Notes: generated by a model not told the origin, from the letters alone. A DNA stretch of 64,000 bases from Streptococcus parapneumoniae (GCF_037076355.1 NZ_AP026968.1:512501-576500); one strand, 5' to 3'; positions 37,085 through 49,848 are shown, numbered from the stretch's first letter. Numbers and translations: made by a program.

Positions 37085-38065
37085 ATGAAAAATCCAGCTT
37101 TGTTAGAAGAAATTAAGACTTATAAAGGCAGGGACGAGGTTCCAGAGGACTTTGATGCTTTCTGGGATGAGGAAGTGAAAAAAGTTTCCACGCTTCCAGC
37201 CTATCAGTTGGAGGAAAGAGATTTCCACATTCCTCAAGTCAAGTGCTATGAGCTAACCTTTGAAGGAAGCAATGAAGGCAAGGTCTATGCACGCGTCGTT
37301 CTTCCAAAGAGTGAGGAGAAGGTTCCACTAATCTTCCATTTCCATGGTTATATGGGACGTGGCTGGGACTGGGCCGACATGCTGGCCTTCACCGTAGCTG
37401 GTTACGGTGTTGTTTCCATGGATGTTCGAGGCCAGTCGGGCTATTCACAAGACGGTTTGCGTTCTCCTCTAGGAAATACGGTTAAGGGACATATTATCCG
37501 TGGTGCTGTGGAGGGTCGGGATCACCTCTTTTATAAGGATGTTTATCTGGATATTTACCAGTTGGTTGAAATTGTTGCTAGTCTGTCTCAGGTTGATGAG
37601 AAGCGTCTTTCTAGCTATGGTGCCTCACAAGGAGGGGCTCTAGCTTTGGTTGCAGCAGCGCTCAATCCTCGAATTCAGAAAACAGTTGCCATTTATCCCT
37701 TCTTGTCAGACTTCAGACGAGTGATTGAGATTGGCAATACTAGTGAGGCTTATGATGAACTTTTCCGTTATTTCAAGTTCCACGATCCTTTTCATGAAAC
37801 AGAGGAGGAAATCATGGCGACCCTTGCCTATATCGATGTCAAAAATCTTGCCCATCGTATCCAAGGTGAGGTTAAGATGATTACGGGCTTGGACGACGAT
37901 GTTTGCTATCCCATTACCCAGTTTGCGATTTACAATCGTTTGATCTGCGATAAGGCTTATCGCATCATGCCTGAGTATGCCCACGAAGCCATGAATGTTT
38001 TTGTCAATGACCATGTTTATAACTGGCTCTGTGGGAGTGAGATTCCTTTCAAATATCTAAAATAA
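37085..38065 (+). CDS. Acetyl xylan esterase / cephalosporin-C deacetylase family (CE7)
   Basis: A cytoplasmic serine esterase that removes acetyl groups from sugars. 326 residues of alpha/beta hydrolase fold: oxyanion region FHFHGYMGRGWDW, nucleophile Ser181 in SYGASQGGAL, acid Asp in GLDDDVC, and His in YAHEAM. ATG 37085 follows AAGGAG by 6 bases. No signal peptide. Its place beside the nan genes and its NanR-like palindrome suggest it deacetylates O-acetylated sialic acids or amino sugars inside the cell; that is inference. Confidence 0.9.
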   Translation: MKNPALLEEIKTYKGRDEVPEDFDAFWDEEVKKVSTLPAYQLEERDFHIPQVKCYELTFEGSNEGKVYARVVLPKSEEKVPLIFHFHGYMGRGWDWADMLAFTVAGYGVVSMDVRGQSGYSQDGLRSPLGNTVKGHIIRGAVEGRDHLFYKDVYLDIYQLVEIVASLSQVDEKRLSSYGASQGGALALVAAALNPRIQKTVAIYPFLSDFRRVIEIGNTSEAYDELFRYFKFHDPFHETEEEIMATLAYIDVKNLAHRIQGEVKMITGLDDDVCYPITQFAIYNRLICDKAYRIMPEYAHEAMNVFVNDHVYNWLCGSEIPFKYLK

Positions 38066-38071
38066 GGAGTC

Positions 38072-38151
38072 GACTCTAGGCACAAAATCTTAAAAATCAC
38101 AAACACGCATAGTATCAGGGGATTAAGAAGACTTGATACTATGCGTTTTAT
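38072..38151 (+). repeat. 80-bp dispersed element with terminator-like hairpin, copy 1
   Basis: GACTCTAGGC, AAAATCTTAAAAATCAC, then stem CGCATAGTATCA / TGATACTATGCG and TTTT. It is nearly identical to 48792-48870. It follows the esterase gene and probably terminates it. Confidence 0.75.
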
Positions 38152-38283
38152 CATGGAAATATTTATAGAATTTTTTGTTGCTAGCTTTGTCAAATTGCTT
38201 AAAATAATTTTTTTTAGAAAGCAAAAGCCGATACCTATCGAGTAGGGTAGTTCTTGCTATCGTCAGGCTTGTCTGTAGGTGTT

Positions 38284-38436
38284 AATACTTTCCAAAAATC
38301 TCTTCAAACCACGTCAGCTTCGCCTTGCCGTAGGTATGGTTACTGACTTCGTCAGTTTCATCTACAACCTCAAAACGGTGTTTTGAGCATCATGCGGCTA
38401 GCTTCTTAGTTTGCTCTTTGATTTTCATTGAGTGTA
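38284..38436 (+). repeat. BOX element (boxA-boxB-boxC), opposite orientation to the others
   Basis: boxA is at the left (TCTTCAAACCACGTCAGC), one boxB at 38343-38387, and boxC at the right ending CTTTGATTTTCATTGAGTGTA. It lies just upstream of the nan promoter at 38557. Confidence 0.92.
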
Positions 38437-38485
38437 AAAAACAGATGAGTCTCTGTTTTCTTTTTATGGACTATAAATGTTCATC

Positions 38486-38499
38486 TGAAACTACTTTCA
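38486..38499. promoter_or_regulatory. NanR-type palindrome, nan promoter 1
   Basis: TGAAACTACTTTCA, one base off a perfect 14-bp palindrome. A second GAAACT box begins at 38528 (42 bp on), and the promoter -35 at 38557. Confidence 0.6.
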
Positions 38500-38556
38500 A
38501 GGATATTATTATACAAAAGAGTTTCTTGAAACTAAAATCTATTATACTACACTGTA

Positions 38557-38585
38557 TTGAAAGCGTTTTAGAAATGAGGTATAAT
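38557..38585 (+). promoter_or_regulatory. nan promoter 1 with overlapping cre
   Basis: TTGAAA (38557-38562), 17 bp, TATAAT (38580-38585). ATTGAAAGCGTTTTAG covers the -35 and matches the catabolite-responsive element consensus. It drives the 75-residue protein gene and probably nanA. Confidence 0.75.
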
Positions 38586-38722
38586 AAATTTGCTAACACT
38601 TATAAAAAGTGATAGAATCTTATCTTTATGTATATTTAAAGATAGATTGCTGTAAAAATAGTAGCAGCTATGCGAAATGACAGATAGAGAGAAGGGATTG
38701 AAGCTTAGAAAAGGGGAATAAT

Positions 38723-38950
38723 ATGATATTTAAGGCATTCAAGACAAAAAAGCAGAGAAAAAGACAAATTGAACTACTTTTGACAGTTTTTTTCGACAGT
38801 TTTCTGATTGATTTATTTCTTCACTTATTTGGGATTGTCCCCTTTAAGCTGGATAAGATTCTGATTGTGAGCTTGATTATATTTCCCATTATTTCTACAA
38901 GTATTTATGCTTATGAAAAGCTATTTGAAAAAGTGTTCGATAAGGATTGA
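38723..38950 (+). CDS. Small membrane protein upstream of nanA
   Basis: 75 residues; a basic N-terminus (FKTKKQRKRQ) and two hydrophobic segments (about 18-38 and 44-62). GGGGA precedes the ATG. It lies between the NanR/cre promoter and nanA and is therefore probably first in the nanA transcript. The 243 bp to nanA hold no clear terminator. Function unknown. Confidence 0.6.
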   Translation: MIFKAFKTKKQRKRQIELLLTVFFDSFLIDLFLHLFGIVPFKLDKILIVSLIIFPIISTSIYAYEKLFEKVFDKD

Positions 38951-39350
38951 GCAGGAAGTATGGTGTAAATAGCATAAGCTGATGTCCAATAATTTGCTTA
39001 TAAAGAGATATTTTAGTTTAATTGCAGCGGTGTCCTGGTAGATAAACTAGATTGGTAGGAGTCTGATTGGAGAAAGGAGAGGGGAAATTTGGCACCAATT
39101 TGAGATAGTTTGTTTAGTTCATTTTTGTCATTTAAATGAACTGTAGTAAAAGAAAGTTAAGTAAAGACAAACTAAGTGCATTTTCTGGAGTAAATGTCTT
39201 ATTTCAGAAATCGGGATATAGATATAGAGAGGAACAGTATGAATCGGAATGTTCAAGAACGTAAGTGTCGTTATAGCATTAGGAAACTATCGGTAGGAGC
39301 GGTTTCTATGATTGTGGGAGCAGTGGTGTTTGGAACGTCTCCTGTTTTAG

Positions 39351-42671
<3,321 letters not shown>

Positions 42672-42897
42672 TAGAACCTTGGATGTTGATGAATAACTGA
42701 GACATGTTTTGTCCGTCATAGAGATTAAAAGTTTATTTAGATAGTTTTCGTAGAAATTTCTACTTTAAGAAAAAGTCAATTTAGATGGGCTCTTATTGCC
42801 GGGTAAATGCCTTGCTAGTCGTAAATAAACTGTATATTTCCGACTTACTTAGGACTGGATACCACTAGTCGCAACTTAACAGTTCGCTTTAAGTGTT

Positions 42898-42936
42898 AAA
42901 ATGCATATAGCTAGTTATTGGTTATATGCGTTTTTG
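42898..42936 (+). terminator. Hairpin downstream of nanA
   Basis: GCATATA (42903-42909) / TATATGC (42923-42929) then GTTTTTG. The 975 bp between nanA and the protease gene hold this hairpin and a BOX array and no gene; 42675-42897 and 42937-43071 show nothing else. Confidence 0.65.
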
Positions 42937-43071
42937 TTCTTGATTATTTTATTTCTGTCTTGGAATATAGGTAAAATTATAGTAAAATAAAATTCTGTAA
43001 ATCATGTTGGTAGATATACAGGAAGAAGAGTGTATTGTTGACAATACAGCACATAGAATCCAACATGTCCT

Positions 43072-43570
43072 TATACTCAAAAAATCAAAGAGCAAATTAG
43101 GAAGCTAGCCGTAGCCTGCTCAAAACACCGTTTTGAGGTTGCAGATAGAACTGACGAAGTCAGCTCAAAACACCGTTTTGAGGTTGCAGATAGAACTGAC
43201 GAAGTCAGCTCAAAACACCGTTTTGAGGTTGCAGATAGAACTGATAAAGTCAGCTCAAAACACTGTTTTGAGGTTGCAGATAGAACTGACGAAGTCAGCT
43301 CAAAACACCGTTTTGAGGTTGCAGATAGAACTGATGAAGTCAGCTCAAAACACCGTTTTGAGGTTGCAGATAGAACTGATGAAGTCAGCTCAAAACACCG
43401 TTTTGAGGTTGCAGATAGAACTGATGAAGTCAGCTCAAAACACCGTTTTGAGGTTGCAGATAGAACTGATGAAGTCAGCTCAAAACACCGTTTTGAGGTT
43501 GCAGATAGAACTGACGAAGTCAGTAACATATACATACGGCACGACAAGGCTGACATGGTTTGAAGAGTAT
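43072..43570 (-). repeat. BOX element with nine boxB units
   Basis: boxC at 43072-43118 is followed by nine 45-bp boxB units at 43119-43523. Units differ only at the CTGACGAAG/CTGATGAAG position and two other bases. A shortened boxA with GACAAGGCTGACATGG ends it. Both strands are open through the array because 45 is a multiple of three; it is not coding. Confidence 0.95.
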
Positions 43571-43660
43571 GGAACAATCATAACTTATTTGAAGATTTTA
43601 AAAGATTGTAAGCTATTATATCTGGATAAATAAGTATTAGAAACTAAAGTGAGGAAAAAG

Positions 43661-46600
43661 ATGTTTTTATATTTAAAGGGTTTAGGAAAATTTCGTAAGT
43701 CAAAAGCTTATGGATTGGTGGGATGTCTGGCATTGGTGAGTATGATTGGATTATCGGTTCCTGATTTACCAGTTATTGGTGGTGGGGTCGTTTATGCTGA
43801 CGTTATTCAAGGTGGCGATGATATAAAAGATGTGAGCGTTCATGAGAAGTCCGCTGAGGGTGTTGCTATGACTTATACCACTTATGATAGTGGTACGAGT
43901 GGGAAACAAACCGCATCAGGTAGCGGTGTCTTTGTAGCGCCGAATGTGATGGTAACAGTAGCTCATAACTACTATGATAAAAACCAAGATGATAAGTCTG
44001 CGGTCTTGCGTGGTGGGGAGTCTGCTCGTAGTTATGTTGTGATGAACTCGGAAAAGGAGAAAAGCAATAAAGTACCTACTTCAGGGGTATCAGAAGCTCT
44101 TGAAAAAGACTCTATTCACTTGTATAACGGCAAAGACTTTGGTAAAGACTATAGCAACGACTTAGCAGTAGTGGTAACTAAAAAGCCTGTAGAAGCTATG
44201 ACAGGGGGAGAAGACTCTCCAAGAGAGTTGAGTGATAAAGAGGTTTCTACTGGTGATAAAATCACTATGGTCGGATATCCCAATGATTTTTCTACTCCAA
44301 ATTTAAGTAAAGAAAATAAAGCTCGCTTGAAAGACGGTAAGGCTTATTCAGTCTCAACAACTGTGAGCAGTATCAATAAAGAGAGCGGTGCAGTCACTTA
44401 TCATTCCTCAGCTTTGGGAGGTTTTTCAGGTGCTCCTTTGTTTAATGATAAGGGAGAGGTAGTCGGTATCCACCAGCACGGAACAAATACTTCAAACGCT
44501 CCTGAGAGTGAGCGTATTGGCGGTGGTACTATCTTTACGGAAAAGCACAGAACTTGGATTCGTTCTATGATTGATAAATATGGTATAAAGGGTTGGTATA
44601 TAGATGGTGCAAACCGTTACTACTATGATGAAAATCATATAGCTTTAAAAGATGTAGAGTCTGAGATTGACGGCGCTTTGTATCGTTTTGATGAAAAAGG
44701 TCGAGCTACTTTAGTAAAAGGTGAAGAAAAAGGTCGAGTAGTATTACGTGTAGAAGATACTAAAGGCAATCCTTTGATTTCAGATAAGGTTGTTCAGGAA
44801 GGTCCTGTTGGAAGTGGTTTAGAGTTTCATTTGAGACAAAACCCTGATTTTAAGCAGTTGGTAGCAAGTTCTCCTAAAGCCAAAGTGGTTTCTTACAATG
44901 GAGTGTCTATAAACAAGTTGGCTAATGATACAAGTTGGTCTGATGAATATATCAGTAAGTTAGCTTTAGGTAATACCATTATAAAAGCTGTTGTTGACTC
45001 AGTAAATCCTTCATCTACTTCGTCTTCTGATTTCGCAAGAACGGAGGTTGGTAAGGTTGACTTGAGTGGCAAATCGAACTTACCTGTGCCTAGTAAAGAG
45101 GTGTTACAAGCTCCGAATGGTTCAGAAAATTTTTATGCTACAACGCATATTCAAACGCCAGATGGGTCAGGGTCTGGTACCTTAATTGCACAAAATCTAG
45201 TATTAACAGTCGCTCATAATTTTTTAACAGTTAAAGGTTCTGAGGTCGTTACGAAATCTGGTCGTACCAATACAGTGTATAAAGCAACCTTACCGAATGG
45301 TCAGTCTGTGCATTTTTCAGATGATGATATTGTTTATTGGAATAAAAAAGATTCCGTATTTGGATTTAAAAATGACTTAGCCTTGGTTCGACTAAAAGAA
45401 GATTTCAAAGCGGTAACTCCTGTAGAGGTTGTAAAACAATCTTCGAAAGTTGCAGAGGGGGATTCAGTTTCGGTCTATGGTTTTCCAGATAACAAGCTAA
45501 GTCCAGTTTTAGATAGCAAAGTAGTAGGAACTACAGACTTCGGTTCAGGTGTTGAGGGTATCAGCTATGAAGGCACAAAACCCGGAGCGTCTGGTGGTGG
45601 TCTTTATAATGACAAAGGTACTTTAATTGGAGTTCACCAAAATGGTGTCGTAGGAAGCCGCAGTGGTGGTTTGGTTTTATCAAAAGAGCAACTGGATTGG
45701 GTTCGTTCTTATATTGAAGGTAAACCAAAAGAGCCTGTCTATGTAAAAGATGAAGTTTTGGTGGATGAGAAGGATAAGGATAAACTTCCTTCAACTCCAA
45801 AAGACGAAAAACCAAGTACACCTAAAATAGAGTCTGATAAAGATAAAGTAGAACCTCCTCTCAAACCGCAAAAGGAGCCGAAAACAGAGGTTATTACCAC
45901 TTACGAAGGTGACAGTACCCTTGAGGTTGGAAAAGAGCGTACAGAGGATACTAAGGGTGAAAAAGAAGGTGTTCCACTTATTTACCGAGTAGTGTATAAA
46001 GGTACTAAGCCGAAAGTAGAAAAAGAATCGATTGCTTTTGATACTCTTTACCAAGGAGATGAAACAAAAGAGCTTGGTTTCCGTTCAGTTGTAGAGGGTA
46101 AAGGAGGGGTGGTTACTCGAACTACTACTTATCAAGTAGATAAGTATACAGGAGCGGTATCTTCTCAAGTTTCTGAGAAGAAAATAGCTCCTCAATCCAA
46201 GGTGATTACTTTAGGTATTAAACCCAACAGTGTCATAAAAGAACTTCCGATTACAGAGCGTTTTGAGGACTCTGAAGAGTTAGAGAAAGGGAAAACGGAG
46301 GTTGTTTCGGAGGGGTATGTAGGTAAAGAAGTTACTAAGGTGACTTATAAGGTCTTAGCTGATGGAAAGATTGTTGAAAATTCTCGTACAGTCGAGGTTA
46401 CACCTATGAAAGAACGTGTGGTTCTTAAGGGTGTGAAGGAAGTGGTGTCATCGACGGAAGAAAACTCAAGTAATCTCAAAGAGGAAGTGGTATCTCCAGA
46501 TAAAGTAGAGTTTCCAGTTCCAAAAGATGCGCCGATCAGAGAAGAACTGCCTGCGTCTAGTGAGGAATTTTCAGAATCAGAGGTTTTAGTATCGGGAGAA

Positions 46601-47335
46601 AAAATACCAGGCGACCTTGGGAAGTCTATAGTATCTTCAAAAGAACTAGTCCCTGAAAGAGTGGAAGTTCCAGACTTTGTGGCTAAAGTTACAGGTGGAG
46701 AAAAATTGACAGTAGAAGGGCACCGAGATGAGAGAAAAATAAAGACTCCATCAAAACAGGAAAGATTATCTAGCCCAGAAACCACTGCTCAATTCACAAC
46801 GAACGGGACAGGTTCGTCATCGTTAACAGCTGTTTTTGGCGTTGAAGCGGATAACATGTCACTTTCTACTGTTGAACATTCTGTTATTACATATAATCAA
46901 CAAAGAGGATGGCATAAGATAAATAATCAGTGGTATTTTAGAAATTCCGATGGGAAAGAACGGACAGGCTGGATGAAAGAAAATGATGCATGGTATTATT
47001 TTGATGCGAATGGAATCATGCAAACCGGTTGGATACAGGATACAGACGGTAATTGGTATTATCTCAAGGATAATGGCATGATGGAGGTAGGCTGGTTCCA
47101 AGATTCAAGTGGCGCGTGGTACTACTTAGGATCATCTGGTTCCATGGAATCCAATACATGGATTTATTATAAAGGAAAGTGGTACTACTTAGGATCATCT
47201 GGTTCCATGGAATCCAATACATGGATTTATTATAAAGGAAAGTGGTACTATATCGATGCTTTTGGGAAACTACTTTTCAATTCGCTAACACCAGACGGCT
47301 ATAGAGTGAACGAGTACGGGGAATGGATCAACTGA
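43661..47335 (+). CDS. Choline-binding surface protein with two trypsin-like protease domains and G5 domains
   Basis: 1224 residues from ATG 43661 (GAGG six bases before); the GTG at 43649 overlaps that site. Signal peptide to about residue 46 (VVYAD). Protease domain 1: His102 (VTVAHN), Asp167 (SNDLAVV), Ser256 (GGFSGAP). Domain 2: His519 (LTVAHN), Asp572 (KNDLALV), Ser644 (GASGGG). Then a Lys/Pro-rich linker, two or more G5 modules (about 730-900) and about seven choline-binding repeats from about 1085. Both catalytic triads look intact. CbpG of pneumococcus has one such protease domain; here two are fused. Confidence 0.9.
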   Translation: MFLYLKGLGKFRKSKAYGLVGCLALVSMIGLSVPDLPVIGGGVVYADVIQGGDDIKDVSVHEKSAEGVAMTYTTYDSGTSGKQTASGSGVFVAPNVMVTVAHNYYDKNQDDKSAVLRGGESARSYVVMNSEKEKSNKVPTSGVSEALEKDSIHLYNGKDFGKDYSNDLAVVVTKKPVEAMTGGEDSPRELSDKEVSTGDKITMVGYPNDFSTPNLSKENKARLKDGKAYSVSTTVSSINKESGAVTYHSSALGGFSGAPLFNDKGEVVGIHQHGTNTSNAPESERIGGGTIFTEKHRTWIRSMIDKYGIKGWYIDGANRYYYDENHIALKDVESEIDGALYRFDEKGRATLVKGEEKGRVVLRVEDTKGNPLISDKVVQEGPVGSGLEFHLRQNPDFKQLVASSPKAKVVSYNGVSINKLANDTSWSDEYISKLALGNTIIKAVVDSVNPSSTSSSDFARTEVGKVDLSGKSNLPVPSKEVLQAPNGSENFYATTHIQTPDGSGSGTLIAQNLVLTVAHNFLTVKGSEVVTKSGRTNTVYKATLPNGQSVHFSDDDIVYWNKKDSVFGFKNDLALVRLKEDFKAVTPVEVVKQSSKVAEGDSVSVYGFPDNKLSPVLDSKVVGTTDFGSGVEGISYEGTKPGASGGGLYNDKGTLIGVHQNGVVGSRSGGLVLSKEQLDWVRSYIEGKPKEPVYVKDEVLVDEKDKDKLPSTPKDEKPSTPKIESDKDKVEPPLKPQKEPKTEVITTYEGDSTLEVGKERTEDTKGEKEGVPLIYRVVYKGTKPKVEKESIAFDTLYQGDETKELGFRSVVEGKGGVVTRTTTYQVDKYTGAVSSQVSEKKIAPQSKVITLGIKPNSVIKELPITERFEDSEELEKGKTEVVSEGYVGKEVTKVTYKVLADGKIVENSRTVEVTPMKERVVLKGVKEVVSSTEENSSNLKEEVVSPDKVEFPVPKDAPIREELPASSEEFSESEVLVSGEKIPGDLGKSIVSSKELVPERVEVPDFVAKVTGGEKLTVEGHRDERKIKTPSKQERLSSPETTAQFTTNGTGSSSLTAVFGVEADNMSLSTVEHSVITYNQQRGWHKINNQWYFRNSDGKERTGWMKENDAWYYFDANGIMQTGWIQDTDGNWYYLKDNGMMEVGWFQDSSGAWYYLGSSGSMESNTWIYYKGKWYYLGSSGSMESNTWIYYKGKWYYIDAFGKLLFNSLTPDGYRVNEYGEWIN
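47117..47242 (+). repeat. 63-bp exact tandem duplication in the protease choline-binding domain
   Basis: 47117-47179 and 47180-47242 are identical and encode a 21-residue repeat (GSSGSMESNTWIYYKGKWYY type). Confidence 0.9.
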
Positions 47336-47623
47336 TTTTGCTTTATGACCTATTGACGAGCAAGCGAGTAGTATAAAAAACATTAGAATTAATAGTCTAG
47401 GAAGTGGTAAGAGTTCTCTAAAACGGCTGATTTTGTAATCTTTTTTGTAAAATAGAGTCTTTAATAAATAATATGAGCAAGATTTATCTCTTTACAAGTG
47501 ATTAGGATTAATAATTTTTAACTTTCTCGCTTCTTTTGTCTTTCTTTTCCGAATAAATAGATAGTAGCAGTAAATCTAGTAAACCTAGATTTAAAAATGT
47601 GCTATAATGAAAGGAGAAGCAAT

Positions 47624-48598
47624 ATGACTGTACGTCATCCGGGCATTAGCCCGACCAATGATTTGGTTGCTAAGAAGATTTTTAGCAATCCGGAAATCAC
47701 TTGTCAATTTATTCGCGATATGCTGGATTTACCAGCCAAAAATGTGACCATTTTGGAGGGAAGTAACATTCACGTCTTGCCTTCCCTGCCCTACTCGGCT
47801 CAGGATTTCTATACCAGTATAGATGTTTTAGCTGAACTAGATAATGGTACTCAAGTAATCATTGAGATTCAAGTCCATCATCAGAATTTTTTCATCAATC
47901 GCCTGTGGGCTTACCTTTGCAGTCAGGTCAATCAAAATCTTGAAAAAATTCGTCAACGAGAAGGTGATACTCATCAGAGTTATAAACACATCTCACCAGT
48001 ATACGCTATCGCAATTGTGGATAGTAACTACTTCTCAGATGACTTGGCTTTTCATAGTTTTAGCATGCGAGAGGATAGGACAGGTGAGGTTTTAACAATT
48101 ACAAACAATGGACAGGAAAACCATCTGGTTAAGATGGCATTCTTGGAACTAAAAAAATACAGAGAAACCAGCAAAGACGAGGTTCGCAAGCCATGGTTGG
48201 AGTTTTTCGGGAATAAACCCTTTACCCAGCAGCCCGAGCGAGCCATCAGCCAAGCAGATCAACTGCTGGACTACAAGAGCTGGTCCGAGGAGGATAGGAA
48301 AATGTTTAGTGAACAACGCAGGCGAGAAGAACAAGCCATGTTAGCACAGGACTATGCTTTGGAGCAAGCTGAGGAAAAAGGTTTAGAGAGAGGTCTTGAA
48401 CGTGGTCGCGCAGAGGGGATTGAACAAGGCATCGAAAAAGGTTTAGAACAAGGACTTGAACGTGGGAAAGTTGAAGGAAGTTTGTCTATGCTACTAAATC
48501 TAGTCCACCAAGGACTTCTGACTTCCGAGGTTGCCAGTCAGCAGTTGGGCATGACTGTTGCTGAGTTTGAAGTATTATTGAAAGACCATCATAAATAA
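47624..48598 (+). CDS. Rpn family PD-(D/E)XK nuclease / putative transposase
   Basis: 324 residues. The N-terminal part (PTNDLVAKKIFSNPE, SIDVLAELDNGTQVIIEIQV) carries the PD-(D/E)XK core: Asp in IDVLAE and the E-X-Q of IEIQV. It belongs to the recombination-promoting nuclease group (COG5464). The C-terminus has EKGLERGLERGRAEG-type repeats, then a short helical domain. ATG 47624 follows AAGGAG by 7 bases. The 288 bp before it show no other gene. It may move, or act in phage defence, as in other Rpn proteins; not shown here. Confidence 0.85.
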   Translation: MTVRHPGISPTNDLVAKKIFSNPEITCQFIRDMLDLPAKNVTILEGSNIHVLPSLPYSAQDFYTSIDVLAELDNGTQVIIEIQVHHQNFFINRLWAYLCSQVNQNLEKIRQREGDTHQSYKHISPVYAIAIVDSNYFSDDLAFHSFSMREDRTGEVLTITNNGQENHLVKMAFLELKKYRETSKDEVRKPWLEFFGNKPFTQQPERAISQADQLLDYKSWSEEDRKMFSEQRRREEQAMLAQDYALEQAEEKGLERGLERGRAEGIEQGIEKGLEQGLERGKVEGSLSMLLNLVHQGLLTSEVASQQLGMTVAEFEVLLKDHHK

Positions 48599-48604
48599 GA
48601 ATGT

Positions 48605-48780
48605 TGAATCTCAAATTCAAGTTAGGCAGAGAGAAGAAATTTTCAGAGAGATTTGCGATCCAACTATTTTTTAGGACAATCATTGCTTCACCTCTCGATG
48701 AAGGCAACTTTTTTAGAAGTCGTTTTTTTAGGTAAGAGGATTGACTTTAGGAAATCATCTACGAGTCAGTTTTTTTAAGT
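48605..48780 (-). mobile_element. Decayed IS30-type remnant, copy 2
   Basis: It shares phrases with 10505-10660: TCAAGTTAG, ACTATTTTTTAGGA and TCGATGAAGGCAACTT, then ATCATCTACGAGTCAG. It is the same transposase tail, more eroded. Confidence 0.55.
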
Positions 48781-48791
48781 CCTCATATAGA

Positions 48792-48870
48792 GACTCTAGG
48801 CATAAAATCTTAAAAATCACAAACACGCATAGTATCAGGTAATTAAAAAACTTGATACTATGCGTTTTAT
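48792..48870 (+). repeat. 80-bp dispersed element with terminator-like hairpin, copy 2
   Basis: Near-identical to 38072-38151, including stem CGCATAGTATCA / TGATACTATGCG and TTTT. It is followed by 48870-48980, which resembles 13295-13400. Confidence 0.75.
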
Positions 48871-49071
48871 AGTGCAGTGAATCTATATTAGGACACTACA
48901 ATTCTTAAATCATTGTTAGAAATTAGTTTGAATTTTCCAATCAATTTATTCGATTTTTACATCATTGCATTATATCATGCGACTATTAACCTTGTTTTCT
49001 CCTAAAATTGACTTTCTTGTTTTCTTATCTTGTCCACTCGAAACAAGTCTTGCAAGAAACCTACTTATTTT

Positions 49072-49085
49072 TGAAAGTACTTTTA
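49072..49085. promoter_or_regulatory. NanR-type palindrome upstream of yhcH-satABC
   Basis: TGAAAGTACTTTTA, one base off the perfect palindrome. A second GAAACT box begins at 49113 (41 bp on). Confidence 0.55.
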
Positions 49086-49140
49086 ATGTAGTTGCTATAG
49101 TTAAAAAGATTTGAAACTAAATTCCAAATTAGAAAAAGAC

Positions 49141-49184
49141 TTGAAATACTAAAAAAAAAGTATACTCTAATTGAAAACGGTAAC
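49141..49184 (+). promoter_or_regulatory. Putative promoter of yhcH-satABC with short spacer and downstream cre
   Basis: TTGAAA (49141-49146) and TATACT (49161-49166) are only 14 bp apart, and the spacer holds nine A. TTGAAAACGGTAAC at 49171-49184 fits a cre but lies after the -10. The element sits where the other nan promoters sit relative to their palindromes. The 660 bp to the first gene contain two BOX elements. Confidence 0.45.
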
Positions 49185-49318
49185 AAAACTAATTTAGAGA
49201 ATGAAATATAGAGTATTTCTCTCTTAAAAGTTTTTGGTGAAACGAGATGTAGAAAGGAGATTTAGCCAAAGAGTCTATTAGTGCTAGAATAATAGATTAG
49301 AATTATTTTAGAAAAACT

Positions 49319-49424
49319 AATACTCAATGAAAATCAAAGAGCAAACTAGGAAACTAGCCGCAGGCTGTACTTGAGTACGGCAAGGAGACGTTGACGCAGT
49401 TTGAATTTGATTTTCGAAGAGTAT
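49319..49424 (-). repeat. BOX element without boxB (boxA-boxC)
   Basis: The boxC end ATACTCAATGAAAATCAAAG runs straight into TACTTGAGTACGGCAAGGAGACG and boxA. There is no boxB. Confidence 0.92.
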
Positions 49425-49605
49425 AAGTGAGCAGCTTATAAATTCAATTCCCCAAATAGATTCATACTAGTATCTTTTGCAAAAAATAAAGGGCGACTTC
49501 CTTCATGAATATCAATTTCATCTATAAGGAAGGTAGCTCATTGAACTAACTTATTTATTCTGTTTGTCGCTAGAAAAATCAGACCTCCTTGTGAAGATTG
49601 AGGAG

Positions 49606-49744
49606 ATACTGAATGAAAATCAAAGAAGAAACTAGCAAGCTAGTAGCAGATTGCCCAAAACACCGCTTTGAGGTTGTAGATAAGACTGACCTATATAATC
49701 CAAGGTGAAGCGACTGTGGTTTGAAGAGATTTTCAAAGAGTATA
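49606..49744 (-). repeat. Degenerate BOX element
   Basis: ATACTGAATGAAAATCAAAG, a partial boxB (AAAACACCGCTTTGAGG) and an eroded boxA ending TTTCAAAGAGTATAG. Confidence 0.85.
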
Positions 49745-49848
49745 GGTTAGAGAGTGTAGTGTTTTTATGTCCTTCTAGTAGAAAATGCTAGACAGAAGAA
49801 TGGGGAACTTGGATAGGAAAAATAGATTGAGAAAGGAGGTTAGAAGAG

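Noticed and set aside
43119..43523. CRISPR array
   Set aside because: The repeats are contiguous 45-bp boxB units with no spacers and no cas genes; they match the BOX structure.
43077..43633. Long open frames on both strands with 15-residue repeats
   Set aside because: They arise because the boxB unit is 45 bp, a multiple of three, and contains no stops. There is no ribosome site, and the same pattern occurs in other BOX copies.
47603..47608. TATAAT as promoter of the Rpn-like gene
   Set aside because: A start point from it would fall within the ribosome site at 47611-47616, so it is probably not the functional -10.
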